Shown in pieces: positions 25,739 to 35,054 of a stretch of DNA of 64,000 nucleotides. The stretch is taken from assembly GCF_023195755.1 (NCBI RefSeq), contig NZ_CP096203.1, forward strand, positions 3,925,212 through 3,989,211, in the 5' to 3' direction. A program made the position numbers and the translations under genes. How positions within the stretch are numbered: position 1 is the first letter of the stretch; every line of letters starts with the position of its first letter. The DNA comes from Chryseobacterium nepalense (GTDB taxonomy: Bacteria; Bacteroidota; Bacteroidia; Flavobacteriales; Weeksellaceae). The notes beneath the pieces were generated by a model. The model searched no databases, was not told the origin of the DNA, and saw only the letters and a program-made list of their open reading frames with translations.

Positions 25739-27670
25739 ATGAAAAAAATAGTATTCATCGCTCTTTGCTCAGCTCAATTTATTTTTGTGAATGCTCAAAA
25801 ACATAAATTTCTCGATCCGCCAAAATTCAATGATGCAGATTTATCTAAACAGAAATCAACTCTGGATGAAAATGCTCCGGCGGAAATTCTTTACAGATCA
25901 TTACATTTCAGCGTTGATAACTTAAATGGTAATCTTATCAAAAATACATTTTACAGGATAAAAATTTATGATAAAGATAAAGCTGAAGAATGGCTGAATC
26001 TCGAAATACCGCTGTATCAGAATGGTGGTAATAGAGAAACGCTTAACAAAGTAAAGGCCTTCACTTATAATCTTGAAAACGGAGTTGCTGTAGCCACAAA
26101 AGTTGACAAAAGCTCGAGCTATAAAAGCAAAGAAAGCAAAAATATTTCTATTAGCAAGCTTGCATTTCCTAATGTGAAAAACGGTTCTGTTATTGAATAT
26201 CAGTATGAGGTAGTATCTCCCTTTTTTTTCATTATTCCTGAAATTTTGATTGAAACAGATGCCCCTTCCCTTTATACGGAATACGTTTTGGACAGTCCTG
26301 CCAATATTGCATACAATCTTAATTATACAGGTTCTCTGCTGCCAAAATATAAAGAAGTTGATGAAAGAACTTTACATGGAGCGAGCTATAGAACCTATCG
26401 GTTTGCCTATGAAAATCTGAAAGCTTTCAAAACGGAAAAGTTTGTAAACAATGACAGAAATTACAGGACAAAAATAGGTGCAGAGCTTCACTCTACAAAT
26501 TTTAGGGAACTGAAACTCTACTCATCATCGTGGGAGCAGATTAAAGATCGTCTTTATGAACGTGAAGATTTTGGAGAGGAGTTGAAGAAAACAAAACTAG
26601 CTAAGGAAAACATGCCGGCCAATATTGCAGGTATTTCCAATGAGTTGGATAAAGCCAATGCCATTTTTGATTATGTGAAAAATACTTTTATATGGAATAA
26701 AGACAGAGGTCTCTATGTGGAAGACGGGATTAAAAAAATGCTTGAAACAAAAACGGGAAATGCTGCAGAAATTAATCTCTTCTTGGTAATGTTGTTGCGT
26801 GAGGCCGGTATTAAAGCAGATCCTCTTGCTATTTCAACAGTAAGTAACGGACTCATTAACCTTGTTTCTCCAAATGTTTCTAACATGAATTTTGTAATTG
26901 CAGCAATTCAAACGAAAGACGGTTTCCATCTGTATGATGCTACGGTAAAGCAGTCGTCCATTGACCAACTTCCCGCAAGAGACTGGAATCAGTTTGGAAT
27001 CCTGCTTTCTAAAGATAAAGCACAGCAGCTTACAATGAGCAATGCCAAAGCAAGCTTTACCTATCTCACGGCAACGGCTAAAATTAATGAAGACGGAAGT
27101 ATTTCCGGAAGTTATTCAGACAGAGATACCGGAACATATGCTATGTTTGCCAAAGAATTCTACGATGAAAATGCCGATAAATACAAAAAACAATACAAAG
27201 AAAATTATGCAATAGATTTTACCGATATTGACTCTAAAGTTATGGAAAACGGTGATTTTGAAAGCACTATGAAGTTTTCATCCGAAAACCTTATTGATAA
27301 AGTCGGCAAAAAGATCATCATCAATCCGATGCTTTTCCTGAATAAAAACTCCAATGAATTTGATCAGACGGAAGAAAGAAAATACATGATTGATTTTATC
27401 ACACCTTTTACAAGAGTGAAAAAGATCATTCTTCAGATTCCGGAAGGATATGCGATTGAAGAAATGCCGAAAAATAAAAAAATTGTTACCGAAGATAAAG
27501 AAATTGAGTATAGCTATATCGCAGAGCAAAAAGGCAATACTTTGGAAGTGATTTCCACCACAAAAGTTTTGAGCCCGAACTATCCGAAAGAATATTATCC
27601 TGCATTCAAACAGATTTGGGGGGTAGCATCCAAACAGGAGAATCAGGTAATCAGCCTGGTGAAAAAATAA
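25739..27670 (+). CDS. DUF3857 / transglutaminase-like paralogue without catalytic Cys
   Basis: A 643-aa secreted protein (signal peptide MKKIVFIALCSAQFIFVNAQ) with the same architecture as its upstream neighbour. At the position of GDCKG it reads GNAAEINLFLVMLLREAGI (about 340), so the nucleophilic Cys is replaced by Ala, and the His region reads SNMNFVIAAI. It is therefore probably a non-catalytic member, binding a ligand or partner. Cys-less versions of this family are, to my knowledge, frequent in Bacteroidota. Translational coupling with the preceding gene is likely (1-bp gap). Confidence 0.82.
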   Translation: MKKIVFIALCSAQFIFVNAQKHKFLDPPKFNDADLSKQKSTLDENAPAEILYRSLHFSVDNLNGNLIKNTFYRIKIYDKDKAEEWLNLEIPLYQNGGNRETLNKVKAFTYNLENGVAVATKVDKSSSYKSKESKNISISKLAFPNVKNGSVIEYQYEVVSPFFFIIPEILIETDAPSLYTEYVLDSPANIAYNLNYTGSLLPKYKEVDERTLHGASYRTYRFAYENLKAFKTEKFVNNDRNYRTKIGAELHSTNFRELKLYSSSWEQIKDRLYEREDFGEELKKTKLAKENMPANIAGISNELDKANAIFDYVKNTFIWNKDRGLYVEDGIKKMLETKTGNAAEINLFLVMLLREAGIKADPLAISTVSNGLINLVSPNVSNMNFVIAAIQTKDGFHLYDATVKQSSIDQLPARDWNQFGILLSKDKAQQLTMSNAKASFTYLTATAKINEDGSISGSYSDRDTGTYAMFAKEFYDENADKYKKQYKENYAIDFTDIDSKVMENGDFESTMKFSSENLIDKVGKKIIINPMLFLNKNSNEFDQTEERKYMIDFITPFTRVKKIILQIPEGYAIEEMPKNKKIVTEDKEIEYSYIAEQKGNTLEVISTTKVLSPNYPKEYYPAFKQIWGVASKQENQVISLVKK

Positions 27671-27696
27671 AACCACATAATTTTTAAAATAAGTTT

Positions 27697-27725
27697 AAAA
27701 CCATTCATTTTTTGAATGGTTTTTG
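27697..27725 (+). terminator. Intrinsic terminator
   Basis: Stem AAAACCATTCA / TGAATGGTTTT with a T-rich loop and T-tail, after the DUF3857 pair. Confidence 0.85.
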
Positions 27726-27746
27726 CATGTATATAGAAAAAGAATT

Positions 27747-28574
27747 ATGAAAAACACTATAGCCGCTCTTGCTCTTTCGCCACTTTTTATCATTTCATGT
27801 AAAAAAAACGAAAACAGCAGCACGGAAATTATTAAGAATGACTCTGTACACGCAAATACATTTATGGTAGATTCTGTAAAGGTGAGTGATTCTTTAAAAT
27901 TGAGTGATTCTCTTAAAGTTAAATATTCAGCTACAATGCTGGTATTTCCTGACATTAAAAACAATGCACTTCTGGACAGCATTTATTTCGAAGAAAAAAA
28001 TATCCGTGATTTTTCGAAAAACGGCATTCAGGATTGGCTTGAAAAAGATAAAAACGAATACTTCAACAGCATTAAAAAAAATTCTAAAGACTGGATTTCA
28101 GATATGAATTTTTCCCAGGAGTGGTATTCTGATAAAGCTATGAAACTTAAATCAAAGCTGAATGATTATGTACATATTCAGTATATCTGGGGTTCTTATG
28201 AAGGAGGTGCTCATGACAATTATGGTTTTTCAGAAAGAGTTTTTGATGTAAAAAACGGTAAAAAGCTTCAGCTAAAAGATATCACCAGCATGTCGACATC
28301 GAAAATTGAATCCATGCTTCTGAAAAATATTAATAAAATAAACAGCGGAACTACAGATAATACCGGAGCAGTTAATAATTCGGAGATGCTTTTGGTAGAT
28401 GTGATTCCTGCAACGGAAAATTTCTATTTTGACGAAAAAAACCTTTATTTTCACTACAGTCCTTATGAAATTGCCGCTTTTGCTGCAGGAGATATTACCA
28501 TTCCTATTTCATGGACAGAGCTGAAAGGTACCATTAGCCCTGAATTCGAAAAAAGAATGGGCATAACCTATTAA
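27747..28574 (+). CDS. DUF3298 (RsiV-like) lipoprotein
   Basis: A 275-aa protein starting at the ATG 27747; an in-frame TTG 24 bp upstream falls in the terminator tail and is rejected. Lipobox FIISC (Cys about 18). A repetitive linker (VKVSDSLKLSDSLKVKYS) leads to a DUF4163/PdaC-type half with WGSYEGGAHDNYGFSERVFD and a DUF3298 half ending NFYFDEKNLYFHYSPYEIA...ITIPISW. RsiV in Bacillus uses this fold to bind lysozyme; there is no anti-sigma domain here, so the ligand is unknown. A diverged paralogue follows 23 bp downstream. Confidence 0.85.
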   Translation: MKNTIAALALSPLFIISCKKNENSSTEIIKNDSVHANTFMVDSVKVSDSLKLSDSLKVKYSATMLVFPDIKNNALLDSIYFEEKNIRDFSKNGIQDWLEKDKNEYFNSIKKNSKDWISDMNFSQEWYSDKAMKLKSKLNDYVHIQYIWGSYEGGAHDNYGFSERVFDVKNGKKLQLKDITSMSTSKIESMLLKNINKINSGTTDNTGAVNNSEMLLVDVIPATENFYFDEKNLYFHYSPYEIAAFAAGDITIPISWTELKGTISPEFEKRMGITY

Positions 28575-28597
28575 GCCGATACCAAGATCGATACAAA

Positions 28598-29413
28598 ATG
28601 ATGAAAAAAATCTATTTCATATGGATATTGTCTTTCCTTTCAGCCATCTTTGCCTGCAAAGAATTTGGAAATGAAAATAAAAATTCAGAAAAAAACGGAT
28701 TTGGTAGAACTACTGTAGATTCTGTCATAGAAGAAGATACCCTGAAAATTTCTGATTCTGTTGTATTGCGTTATTCATCTAAGCTGTTATGGTTCCCCGG
28801 TCTTGACAATAAAAAATTTCTTTCGGAAATTTATTCCGGCGAAGAAATATCAGATTACTCCAAAAACGGACTTCAGGTTTATATTGATAAAGAAAAAGAA
28901 TCTGTTTTTGACAGAACGAAAAATTTTCGTGGCCTGCCGGATGCAAAACAGCAGCAACAATGGTCTTATATTTCTCAGATGAATGTGCGTATGAACAGAA
29001 ATAATTATGTAGCTGTTCAATATTACAGCAGTCAGTTTCTGAATGAGAATAAAGTTCAATATCATTATGAAGAGAAAGTTTTCGATTTTAAAAATCAGAA
29101 GAAACTTCAATTATCAGACGTATTAGTTCTTTCCGAAGAAACCATCCGCAGGATATTAAAACTGAGCCTGGAAAAAACAACCATGATGCAGCAGATTAAA
29201 ACCTATGATCGGGAAGCTTATGCAGCTCTTTCTGCTATTACTTTTCCGGTGACCAGGAATTTTTATTTTGATGATTCCAACCTGTATTTTCATTACAATA
29301 TGAATGAGATCAGCCATAATTATGATATCGGAGATATTATTCTCACCATTTCATGGGAAGATCTGAACGGATATATTAAGCCGGATTTTGCCAGAAGAAT
29401 GAAAATTAACTGA
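28598..29413 (+). CDS. DUF3298 (RsiV-like) lipoprotein, second copy
   Basis: A 271-aa paralogue of the preceding gene. Lipobox AIFAC (Cys about 20). It keeps LKISDSVVLRYSSKLLWFPGL, NYVAVQYYSSQF and NFYFDDSNLYFHYNMNEIS...IILTISW, but the GGAH motif of the first copy is missing (SQFLNENKVQYHYEEKVFD in its place). The loss suggests an altered ligand. Two ATG codons in tandem are possible starts (28598 or 28601). It ends at a terminator. Confidence 0.82.
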   Translation: MMKKIYFIWILSFLSAIFACKEFGNENKNSEKNGFGRTTVDSVIEEDTLKISDSVVLRYSSKLLWFPGLDNKKFLSEIYSGEEISDYSKNGLQVYIDKEKESVFDRTKNFRGLPDAKQQQQWSYISQMNVRMNRNNYVAVQYYSSQFLNENKVQYHYEEKVFDFKNQKKLQLSDVLVLSEETIRRILKLSLEKTTMMQQIKTYDREAYAALSAITFPVTRNFYFDDSNLYFHYNMNEISHNYDIGDIILTISWEDLNGYIKPDFARRMKIN

Positions 29414-29417
29414 ATTT

Positions 29418-29450
29418 AATGCTTTCTAATCTGAAAGCATTTTTTATTTT
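29418..29450 (+). terminator. Intrinsic terminator
   Basis: Stem AATGCTTTC / GAAAGCATT, loop TAATCT, T-rich tail. The tail overlaps a TATTTTTG -7-like element for the next gene, whose ATG is only a few bases further. Confidence 0.85.
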
Positions 29451-29457
29451 TGCATCA

Positions 29458-30309
29458 ATGGAAAAAGTAGCCTTCATTATCAATCCCTTTTCGGCCAAAA
29501 GAAACTATCAGCCGTTTCTTACTGAACTGCATGCCAAGGTGAAAAATCCTTTGTATTATATTTCAGAATCCATTTTGGGAACCGACGATTTTATTCATAA
29601 TCATTTTGATGAAATTGATATTTTTGTAGCGATAGGAGGAGACGGAACTATTTCAACGGTAGCCCGTAATCTCATCAATACACAAAAAATTCTGGCTATT
29701 TTTCCGGCAGGTTCCGGAAACGGATTTTCCAACGAGACCAATTTTAGCAAGAATCTTGATGAACTTCTTGAAAAACTCAAACGAAAGAAATCCAGAAAAA
29801 TTGACACTTTTACCATCAATGGAAGACTGTCCATTAACGTTTCGGGGACCGGCTTCGATGGTAAAGTGGTGAAAGAATTTGAAAAAACAACGCGGGGTTT
29901 TAAAAATTATATTAAAGTTTCCCTTAAAACATTCTTCAAATACAAGCCGAAAAAAGTTAAATTTTTGGATGAAAAGTATAAAGAATACGATGGTAAATAC
30001 CTTATGGTGAATATTGCCAATACACGCCAGTTTGGAAATAATGCATATATAGCACCACATGCAAGCAAAAGTGACGGACTGGTGGATATGGTTCTGGTAA
30101 AGAAATTTCCAATCACTTATTCTCCGTTATTTGCATTCAGAATGTTTACCAAAAAACTGAAAGATGATAACTATATTACTTATCTCCCTATATCAGAAGT
30201 GGAATTTAAGGTAAACACCAAAAATTGGCATATTGACGGTGAGTTCAATAAGATAAAGTCACCTATTCATGTAAAAGTGCAGCCTTCGAGTTTGAATATT
30301 TTAATTTAA
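29458..30309 (+). CDS. Diacylglycerol/lipid kinase family protein (YegS-like)
   Basis: A 283-aa cytoplasmic lipid kinase of the DAGK catalytic family: FIINPFSAKRNY at the start, the nucleotide-binding AIGGDGTISTVARNL (about 60-74) and PAGSGNGFSNE (about 84-94), then NVSGTGFDGKVVKEF and a C-terminal WHIDGEFNKI. It would phosphorylate diacylglycerol, a sphingoid base or another lipid alcohol. The in-frame ATG at 29419 lies inside the preceding terminator, so 29458 is used. Confidence 0.88.
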   Translation: MEKVAFIINPFSAKRNYQPFLTELHAKVKNPLYYISESILGTDDFIHNHFDEIDIFVAIGGDGTISTVARNLINTQKILAIFPAGSGNGFSNETNFSKNLDELLEKLKRKKSRKIDTFTINGRLSINVSGTGFDGKVVKEFEKTTRGFKNYIKVSLKTFFKYKPKKVKFLDEKYKEYDGKYLMVNIANTRQFGNNAYIAPHASKSDGLVDMVLVKKFPITYSPLFAFRMFTKKLKDDNYITYLPISEVEFKVNTKNWHIDGEFNKIKSPIHVKVQPSSLNILI

Positions 30310-30318
30310 ATTATTAAT

Positions 30319-30813
30319 TCAGTTAAATTTATAAATGTCTCCATATCCATTGGTGCATTCCTTGAAAAATTCTTTAGGTAAACCGTTTTTAAGACTGATT
30401 TTTGATACAATATTTTTATTACAATGCAAATTTGTATTTTGAAAGATTAAAATTTTATTTATCAGCTTCGTGGGTAAATCTGTATCTACGCCAACAGTGT
30501 AATTTCCTAAATATTGATTCTCTCCGTTAAAAATAAGTATTCTATTTGTTGATCGTCGAGATAATCCCCAAATCCACGTTGAATTCATTATTTTATAAGT
30601 TTTGCCTTCATTTGTTTTAACTCTTCCAAGATAAGTAAGATGTGTTTCTGTTCCTCTCGTTTCTGTCCATTTTCCAAAGATTATTTTTTTTCCAATTAAT
30701 CTTTTTGATAAGACTATTTGCTGAATTTTGTCATTGCTGATTTGTGAATTTCCAGAAAAAGGAATTAATATGCATAAAGAGGCCAAAAGCTTAATATAGA
30801 ATAATTTTTTCAT
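30319..30813 (-). CDS. Secreted hypothetical protein next to dctA
   Basis: A 164-aa protein with a signal peptide (MKKLFYIKLLASLCILIPFS). The mature part has LIGKKIIFGKWTETRGT, YKIMNSTWIWGLSRRSTNR and two Cys near the C-terminus (LHCNK, KECTNG). It starts 3 bp after the dctA stop (the ATG at 30813 is preferred over the TTG at 30816). AT-rich codons; no family recognised. Convergent with the lipid kinase gene. Confidence 0.65.
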   Translation of the reverse strand: MKKLFYIKLLASLCILIPFSGNSQISNDKIQQIVLSKRLIGKKIIFGKWTETRGTETHLTYLGRVKTNEGKTYKIMNSTWIWGLSRRSTNRILIFNGENQYLGNYTVGVDTDLPTKLINKILIFQNTNLHCNKNIVSKISLKNGLPKEFFKECTNGYGDIYKFN

Positions 30814-30816
30814 CAA

Positions 30817-32097
30817 TTAAATTTCTAATTTCTTTTCTATATCACGGGGATGATTCAGAGAATACTGCAGTTGATCCTTATCCAGTTGTTTTTCCCAGTT
30901 GGCAACCACAACTGTTGCTACGGAATTCCCGATTACATTGGTTAAGGCACGGCATTCACTCATGAATTTATCAATTCCCAAAATCAGCGTCATTCCCGCA
31001 ATAGGAATTTCAGGAACAACGGCCAACGTTGCAGCTAATGTCACGAAACCCGCTCCTGTAACACCTGCAGCGCCCTTTGAACTCAGCATGGCTACTAACA
31101 GCAGCATCATCTGCTTTTCAATCGGAAGATGAATATTAAGAGCCTGAGCAATAAATAATGAGGCCAGTGTCATATAAATATTGGTTCCGTCAAGATTGAA
31201 AGAATATCCCGTTGGAACCACCAAACCTACGATAGCTCTTGAACAGCCTGCTTTTTCCAATTTTTCCATAATTCCGGGAAGTGCAGATTCAGACGAACTT
31301 GTTCCTAAAACCAACAGTAATTCTTCTTTAAGGTAATACATCAGTTTGAAAATATTAAAACCATTGTACCACGCTACAGAACCTAGAACCAGCACCACAA
31401 ACAATGCAGAAGTAATGTAGAAAGTCCCCACCAGAAATATGAGGTTCAAAACAGAATGAAGTCCATATTTACCAATTGTAAAAGCCATCGCTCCAAAAGC
31501 TCCAATCGGTGCCAGCTTCATCAGCATATGAACAATTTTGAAAACCGGTGTGGAAAGATCCTGCAGAAATTCGGTTACTTTCGCGCTCTTTTCTTTTGTT
31601 AACACCAAAGCAACACCCATCAGAATGGCTACCAGCAGAACCTGAAGAATATTTTCGCCCACCAGCGGACTAAAAAGTGTTTCGGGGATAATATTCATGA
31701 TAAACCCGGTAAGGGTAGATTCATGTGCTTTTTGTTGGTATTGTGACACATCTCCGGACAGGGTAGTAGGATCTATATTCAGTCCATGGCCAGGCTGTAA
31801 AATATTTCCAACCACAAGTCCGATAATCAGTGCTAATGTTGAAAAGGTTAAAAAATAGATCATCGCTTTAACGGCAATTCTTCCTACTTTTTTCAGGTCT
31901 GTCATGTGAGCGATTCCCAACGTAAGGGTGATGAAGATTACCGGAGCAATAATCATTTTTACCAGTTTAATAAAGCCGTCACCCAAAGGTTTCATCTTCT
32001 CTCCCAGTTCAGGGTAAAATTTTCCTAAAAGGATTCCGGCAATTATAGCGATCACCACCTGAAAATAAAGCTGCTGATAAAGTTTTTTTGCTTTCAA
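30817..32097 (-). CDS. dctA: Dicarboxylate/amino acid:cation symporter (DctA-like)
   Basis: A 426-aa transporter of the DAACS (glutamate/dicarboxylate) family with eight helices and two re-entrant loops. Motifs: [22 protein letters not shown] (serine-rich loop), [20 protein letters not shown] and [21 protein letters not shown], closer to DctA than GltP in the GYSFNLDGT block. It would take up succinate, fumarate or malate (or glutamate/aspartate) with protons or sodium. Followed directly by a small secreted hypothetical gene. Confidence 0.9.
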   Translation of the reverse strand: MKAKKLYQQLYFQVVIAIIAGILLGKFYPELGEKMKPLGDGFIKLVKMIIAPVIFITLTLGIAHMTDLKKVGRIAVKAMIYFLTFSTLALIIGLVVGNILQPGHGLNIDPTTLSGDVSQYQQKAHESTLTGFIMNIIPETLFSPLVGENILQVLLVAILMGVALVLTKEKSAKVTEFLQDLSTPVFKIVHMLMKLAPIGAFGAMAFTIGKYGLHSVLNLIFLVGTFYITSALFVVLVLGSVAWYNGFNIFKLMYYLKEELLLVLGTSSSESALPGIMEKLEKAGCSRAIVGLVVPTGYSFNLDGTNIYMTLASLFIAQALNIHLPIEKQMMLLLVAMLSSKGAAGVTGAGFVTLAATLAVVPEIPIAGMTLILGIDKFMSECRALTNVIGNSVATVVVANWEKQLDKDQLQYSLNHPRDIEKKLEI

Positions 32098-32162
32098 TGA
32101 AATTGTTTTAAAGAACGAAAATTATGAAAAATTTACTGTTTCTGATGACAAATATCAGTAAA

Positions 32163-32195
32163 AGTTTCGGCGGGGCTGAAAGCCCCGCCGAAACT
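32163..32195. repeat. Perfect 15-bp GC-rich hairpin between dctA and ggt
   Basis: AGTTTCGGCGGGGCT - GAA - AGCCCCGCCGAAACT: 15 perfect pairs around a GAA triloop. On the minus strand it follows the ggt stop by 37 bp and is trailed by TTTTA, so it may act as the ggt terminator. The GC content is far above its surroundings, which resembles a REP-like element. Confidence 0.8.
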
Positions 32196-32232
32196 AATTA
32201 TATAAAGTCCTGGAGAATAAAAAACGTAATTG

Positions 32233-33918
32233 TTATTCCACTGCTACGGAATCATCACCTCTGCCATCCGCAACAGCATGAATATTCCCTTCATCGTCAA
32301 TCATAATCATTTCTGTTCTCCCTATTTGTCCCCATTTTTCAGCTTTATATCCAAGCTTTTCCATATCATTAATAGTGCTTTCAGGAAAGTTCTTTTCAAA
32401 AGCAACCGTTTCCGGAAGCCACTGATGATGGAATTTTGGAGCATTGACAGACAGATTGGCACTGAGTTTAAAATCTACTACATTTACAATAGACTGATAA
32501 ACAGAAGTGGGAATTGTTGTTCCTCCTGGTGTCCCTACAACCATATAAGGTTTTCCGTTTTTCAGAATAATTGTGGGAGTCATTGAAGACAGCATTCTTT
32601 TATTAGGCTGTATAGAATTTGCTTCTCCGCCCACAGCTCCGAACATATTCGGAACGCCAGGCTTAATTGAAAAATCATCCATTTCATTATTTAGAAAAAA
32701 ACCTGCGCCGGAAACAACAACTTTACTTCCATATAAGCCATTCAGAGTAGTGGTTACAGCAGCTGCATTACCATCTTTATCAATTACTGAAATATGCGTA
32801 GTCTCTGTTGATTCTTTAGGCTGCTTTATGATTTTTCCGACTTCTGCACTTGGGGTGGCTTTGCTAAAACTAAAATTTTTCCACCTGTTTTTTAAGTATT
32901 CATCTGAAATAAGATATGAAGTTTTATCCTGGATGAAAGCGGGATCTCCCATGTATTCTGCCCTGTCAGCATAAGCTCTTCTTTCTGCTTCCACCATAAT
33001 CTGAACAGCTTTTGTAGAATTCTGCTGGTATTTTTCCAGATTTTCATAAGATGCCATTTTCAGCATTTGTGCCAGAAGAATACCGCCGCTTGATGGCAGT
33101 GGCATAGATACAATCTGGTTTCCTTTATAATCAAAATCCAATGCTTTTCTTTCAATAACTTTATAGTTTATAAGATCTTCAGATGTAATAATTCCGTTTC
33201 CCTTTTTCATTTCAGCAACCAGAAGTTCAGCGGTTTTGCCTTCATAAAATCCTTTTTGCCCGGATTTCTGGATGCGTTTTAAAGTTTCTGCCAGCTCTTT
33301 CTGAATAAGCAGGTCGCCGGTTTTCCATGGAATATTTTTTACAAAAGCAATACCTGTTTTGTTATGACGCTCAAATTTTTCTTTATTGGCGTTTAAAAGA
33401 TCAGCTTCCTGGCGGGTAATGGCAAATCCTTTTTCGGCCAAATCTATTGCCGGCTGAATAAGTTGTTCCATGGGTAGTCTGCAATGCTTCAGTGTTGCAA
33501 AAAAACCGGCTATACTTCCCGGGACTCCTACTGCAAGCCTTCCGTTTTGGGAAAGGTCTGTATCTGCCTTTCCTGTTTTATCTAGATACATATCGTGGGA
33601 AGCCCTTGAAGGTGCAGTCTCACGATAATCAAGTGTGAATTTTTCACCGTTATTTTTTACACCTACCAAAAAACCGCCTCCTCCGATATTTCCGGCCTGC
33701 GGATAAACCACTGCAAGCGCATACTGAGTGGCAACAATGGCATCATAAGCATTTCCCCCCATCTTCAATATTTTGGCACCTGCCTCACTTGCAAGAGGAT
33801 GCGCCGAAACAACAACACCTTTATTTTTTACCTTTACTTCCTTTAGAATGTTAATGTCAGTATATTGCGCTGATACTGTGGAAGTAAATAAAATAAAAGA
33901 AATAATAATCTTTTTCAT
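32233..33918 (-). CDS. ggt: Gamma-glutamyltransferase
   Basis: Periplasmic N-terminal nucleophile hydrolase (561 aa) that cleaves glutathione and other gamma-glutamyl compounds. Signal peptide MKKIIISFILFTSTVSAQ; large subunit with SEAGAKILKMGGNAYDAIVA, LDYRETAPSRASHDMY and MPLPSSGGILLAQML; the autocleavage Thr in ESTETTHISVIDKDGNA; small subunit with NNEMDDFSIKPGVPN and SSMTPTIILKNGKPYMVVG. Normal length and intact active site. Transcribed alone, ending at the hairpin 32163-32195. Confidence 0.95.
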   Translation of the reverse strand: MKKIIISFILFTSTVSAQYTDINILKEVKVKNKGVVVSAHPLASEAGAKILKMGGNAYDAIVATQYALAVVYPQAGNIGGGGFLVGVKNNGEKFTLDYRETAPSRASHDMYLDKTGKADTDLSQNGRLAVGVPGSIAGFFATLKHCRLPMEQLIQPAIDLAEKGFAITRQEADLLNANKEKFERHNKTGIAFVKNIPWKTGDLLIQKELAETLKRIQKSGQKGFYEGKTAELLVAEMKKGNGIITSEDLINYKVIERKALDFDYKGNQIVSMPLPSSGGILLAQMLKMASYENLEKYQQNSTKAVQIMVEAERRAYADRAEYMGDPAFIQDKTSYLISDEYLKNRWKNFSFSKATPSAEVGKIIKQPKESTETTHISVIDKDGNAAAVTTTLNGLYGSKVVVSGAGFFLNNEMDDFSIKPGVPNMFGAVGGEANSIQPNKRMLSSMTPTIILKNGKPYMVVGTPGGTTIPTSVYQSIVNVVDFKLSANLSVNAPKFHHQWLPETVAFEKNFPESTINDMEKLGYKAEKWGQIGRTEMIMIDDEGNIHAVADGRGDDSVAVE

Positions 33919-33946
33919 TTACAAATTTTACAACCGAATTTACGAT

Positions 33947-33981
33947 TTTGTTTTAAGATAGACTTTAAAATATTACTTTTG
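33947..33981 (+). promoter_or_regulatory. Promoter of the threonine dehydrogenase gene
   Basis: TTTG (33947-33950), 23 bp, TACTTTTG (33974-33981); upper limit of the usual spacing. The ATG is 24 bp downstream. Confidence 0.5.
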
Positions 33982-34005
33982 CTTTTATCAACTAATAAAA
34001 ATAAA

Positions 34006-34974
34006 ATGGAATCCCACACGGAAAAAATACTCATTACGGGTGCCTTAGGGCAAATCGGTACCGAACTTACTAACAGACTTGTTGAAATTCATGGAGCAGA
34101 AAACGTAGTTGCTTCAGGTCTTGACAGATGGCAGAAAGGTATTACTTCAGCAGGATATTATGAGAGAATGGATGTAACCAATACCCAGCTGGTGAGACAG
34201 ATCATTAAAGATTATGAAATCACCACAGTGTATCATCTGGCTTCATTATTATCCGGAACTTCAGAAAAACAGCCAATTTTTGCCTGGAAGCTGAATCTTG
34301 AACCTCTTCTTCACTTCTGTGAAATGGCAAAAGAAGGACTTATTCAGAAGATTTTCTGGCCAAGTTCAATTGCTGTATTTGGAAAAGGAATTCCAAAAGA
34401 AAATGTAGGTCAGGACGTAGTGTTAAACCCTACTACCGTTTACGGAATCTCCAAAATGGCGGGAGAAAAATGGTGCGAATATTATTTTGATAAGCATGGA
34501 GTAGATGTGAGAAGTATTCGTTATCCGGGTCTTATTTCCTGGAAAACTCCTGCCGGCGGAGGAACTACAGATTATGCCGTAGAGATTTTTTATGAAGCGA
34601 TTGAAGAAGGGAAATACACAAGCTTCATTTCTGAAAATACCGGAATGCCAATGCTGTATATGGATGATGCGATCAATGCAACGCTTAAACTTATGGAAGC
34701 TCCAAAAGAAAATCTCAGCGTACGTTCTTCATATAATTTAGGCGGAATGTCCTTTACTCCAAAAGAATTGGCTGAAGAAATTAAGAAAGAAATACCGGGT
34801 TTTGAAATCGATTATAAGCCTGATTTCAGACAGCAGATTGCTGATTCCTGGCCGGCATCAATTGATGATTCTGTTGCGAAAAAAGACTGGGGATTGTCTT
34901 ATGAATATGGAATTTCTGAAATGACAAAAGATATGATTAAAAATTTAAGAATAAAACTTAATAAAAAGCAATAG
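34006..34974 (+). CDS. SDR-type L-threonine 3-dehydrogenase
   Basis: NAD-dependent enzyme (322 aa) of the extended SDR/epimerase superfamily: ILITGALGQIGTEL for NAD binding, VYHLASLLSGTSEKQP, catalytic YGISK (about residue 144), and IRYPGLISWKTPAGGGTTDY and DSWPASIDDSVAKKDWG, which in my knowledge mark the UDP-galactose-epimerase-like threonine dehydrogenases of Flavobacteria and trypanosomes. It oxidises threonine to 2-amino-3-ketobutyrate. A partner 2-amino-3-ketobutyrate CoA ligase is not in the neighbourhood. ATG at 34006 preferred over an upstream TTG. Confidence 0.85.
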   Translation: MESHTEKILITGALGQIGTELTNRLVEIHGAENVVASGLDRWQKGITSAGYYERMDVTNTQLVRQIIKDYEITTVYHLASLLSGTSEKQPIFAWKLNLEPLLHFCEMAKEGLIQKIFWPSSIAVFGKGIPKENVGQDVVLNPTTVYGISKMAGEKWCEYYFDKHGVDVRSIRYPGLISWKTPAGGGTTDYAVEIFYEAIEEGKYTSFISENTGMPMLYMDDAINATLKLMEAPKENLSVRSSYNLGGMSFTPKELAEEIKKEIPGFEIDYKPDFRQQIADSWPASIDDSVAKKDWGLSYEYGISEMTKDMIKNLRIKLNKKQ

Positions 34975-35054
34975 ATAAAGTATAGCTTTAAATATAACTT
35001 TATTTAACATCTGATTTTTAATTAATTATATTTTTTATTTAAAATTAACTTTAA

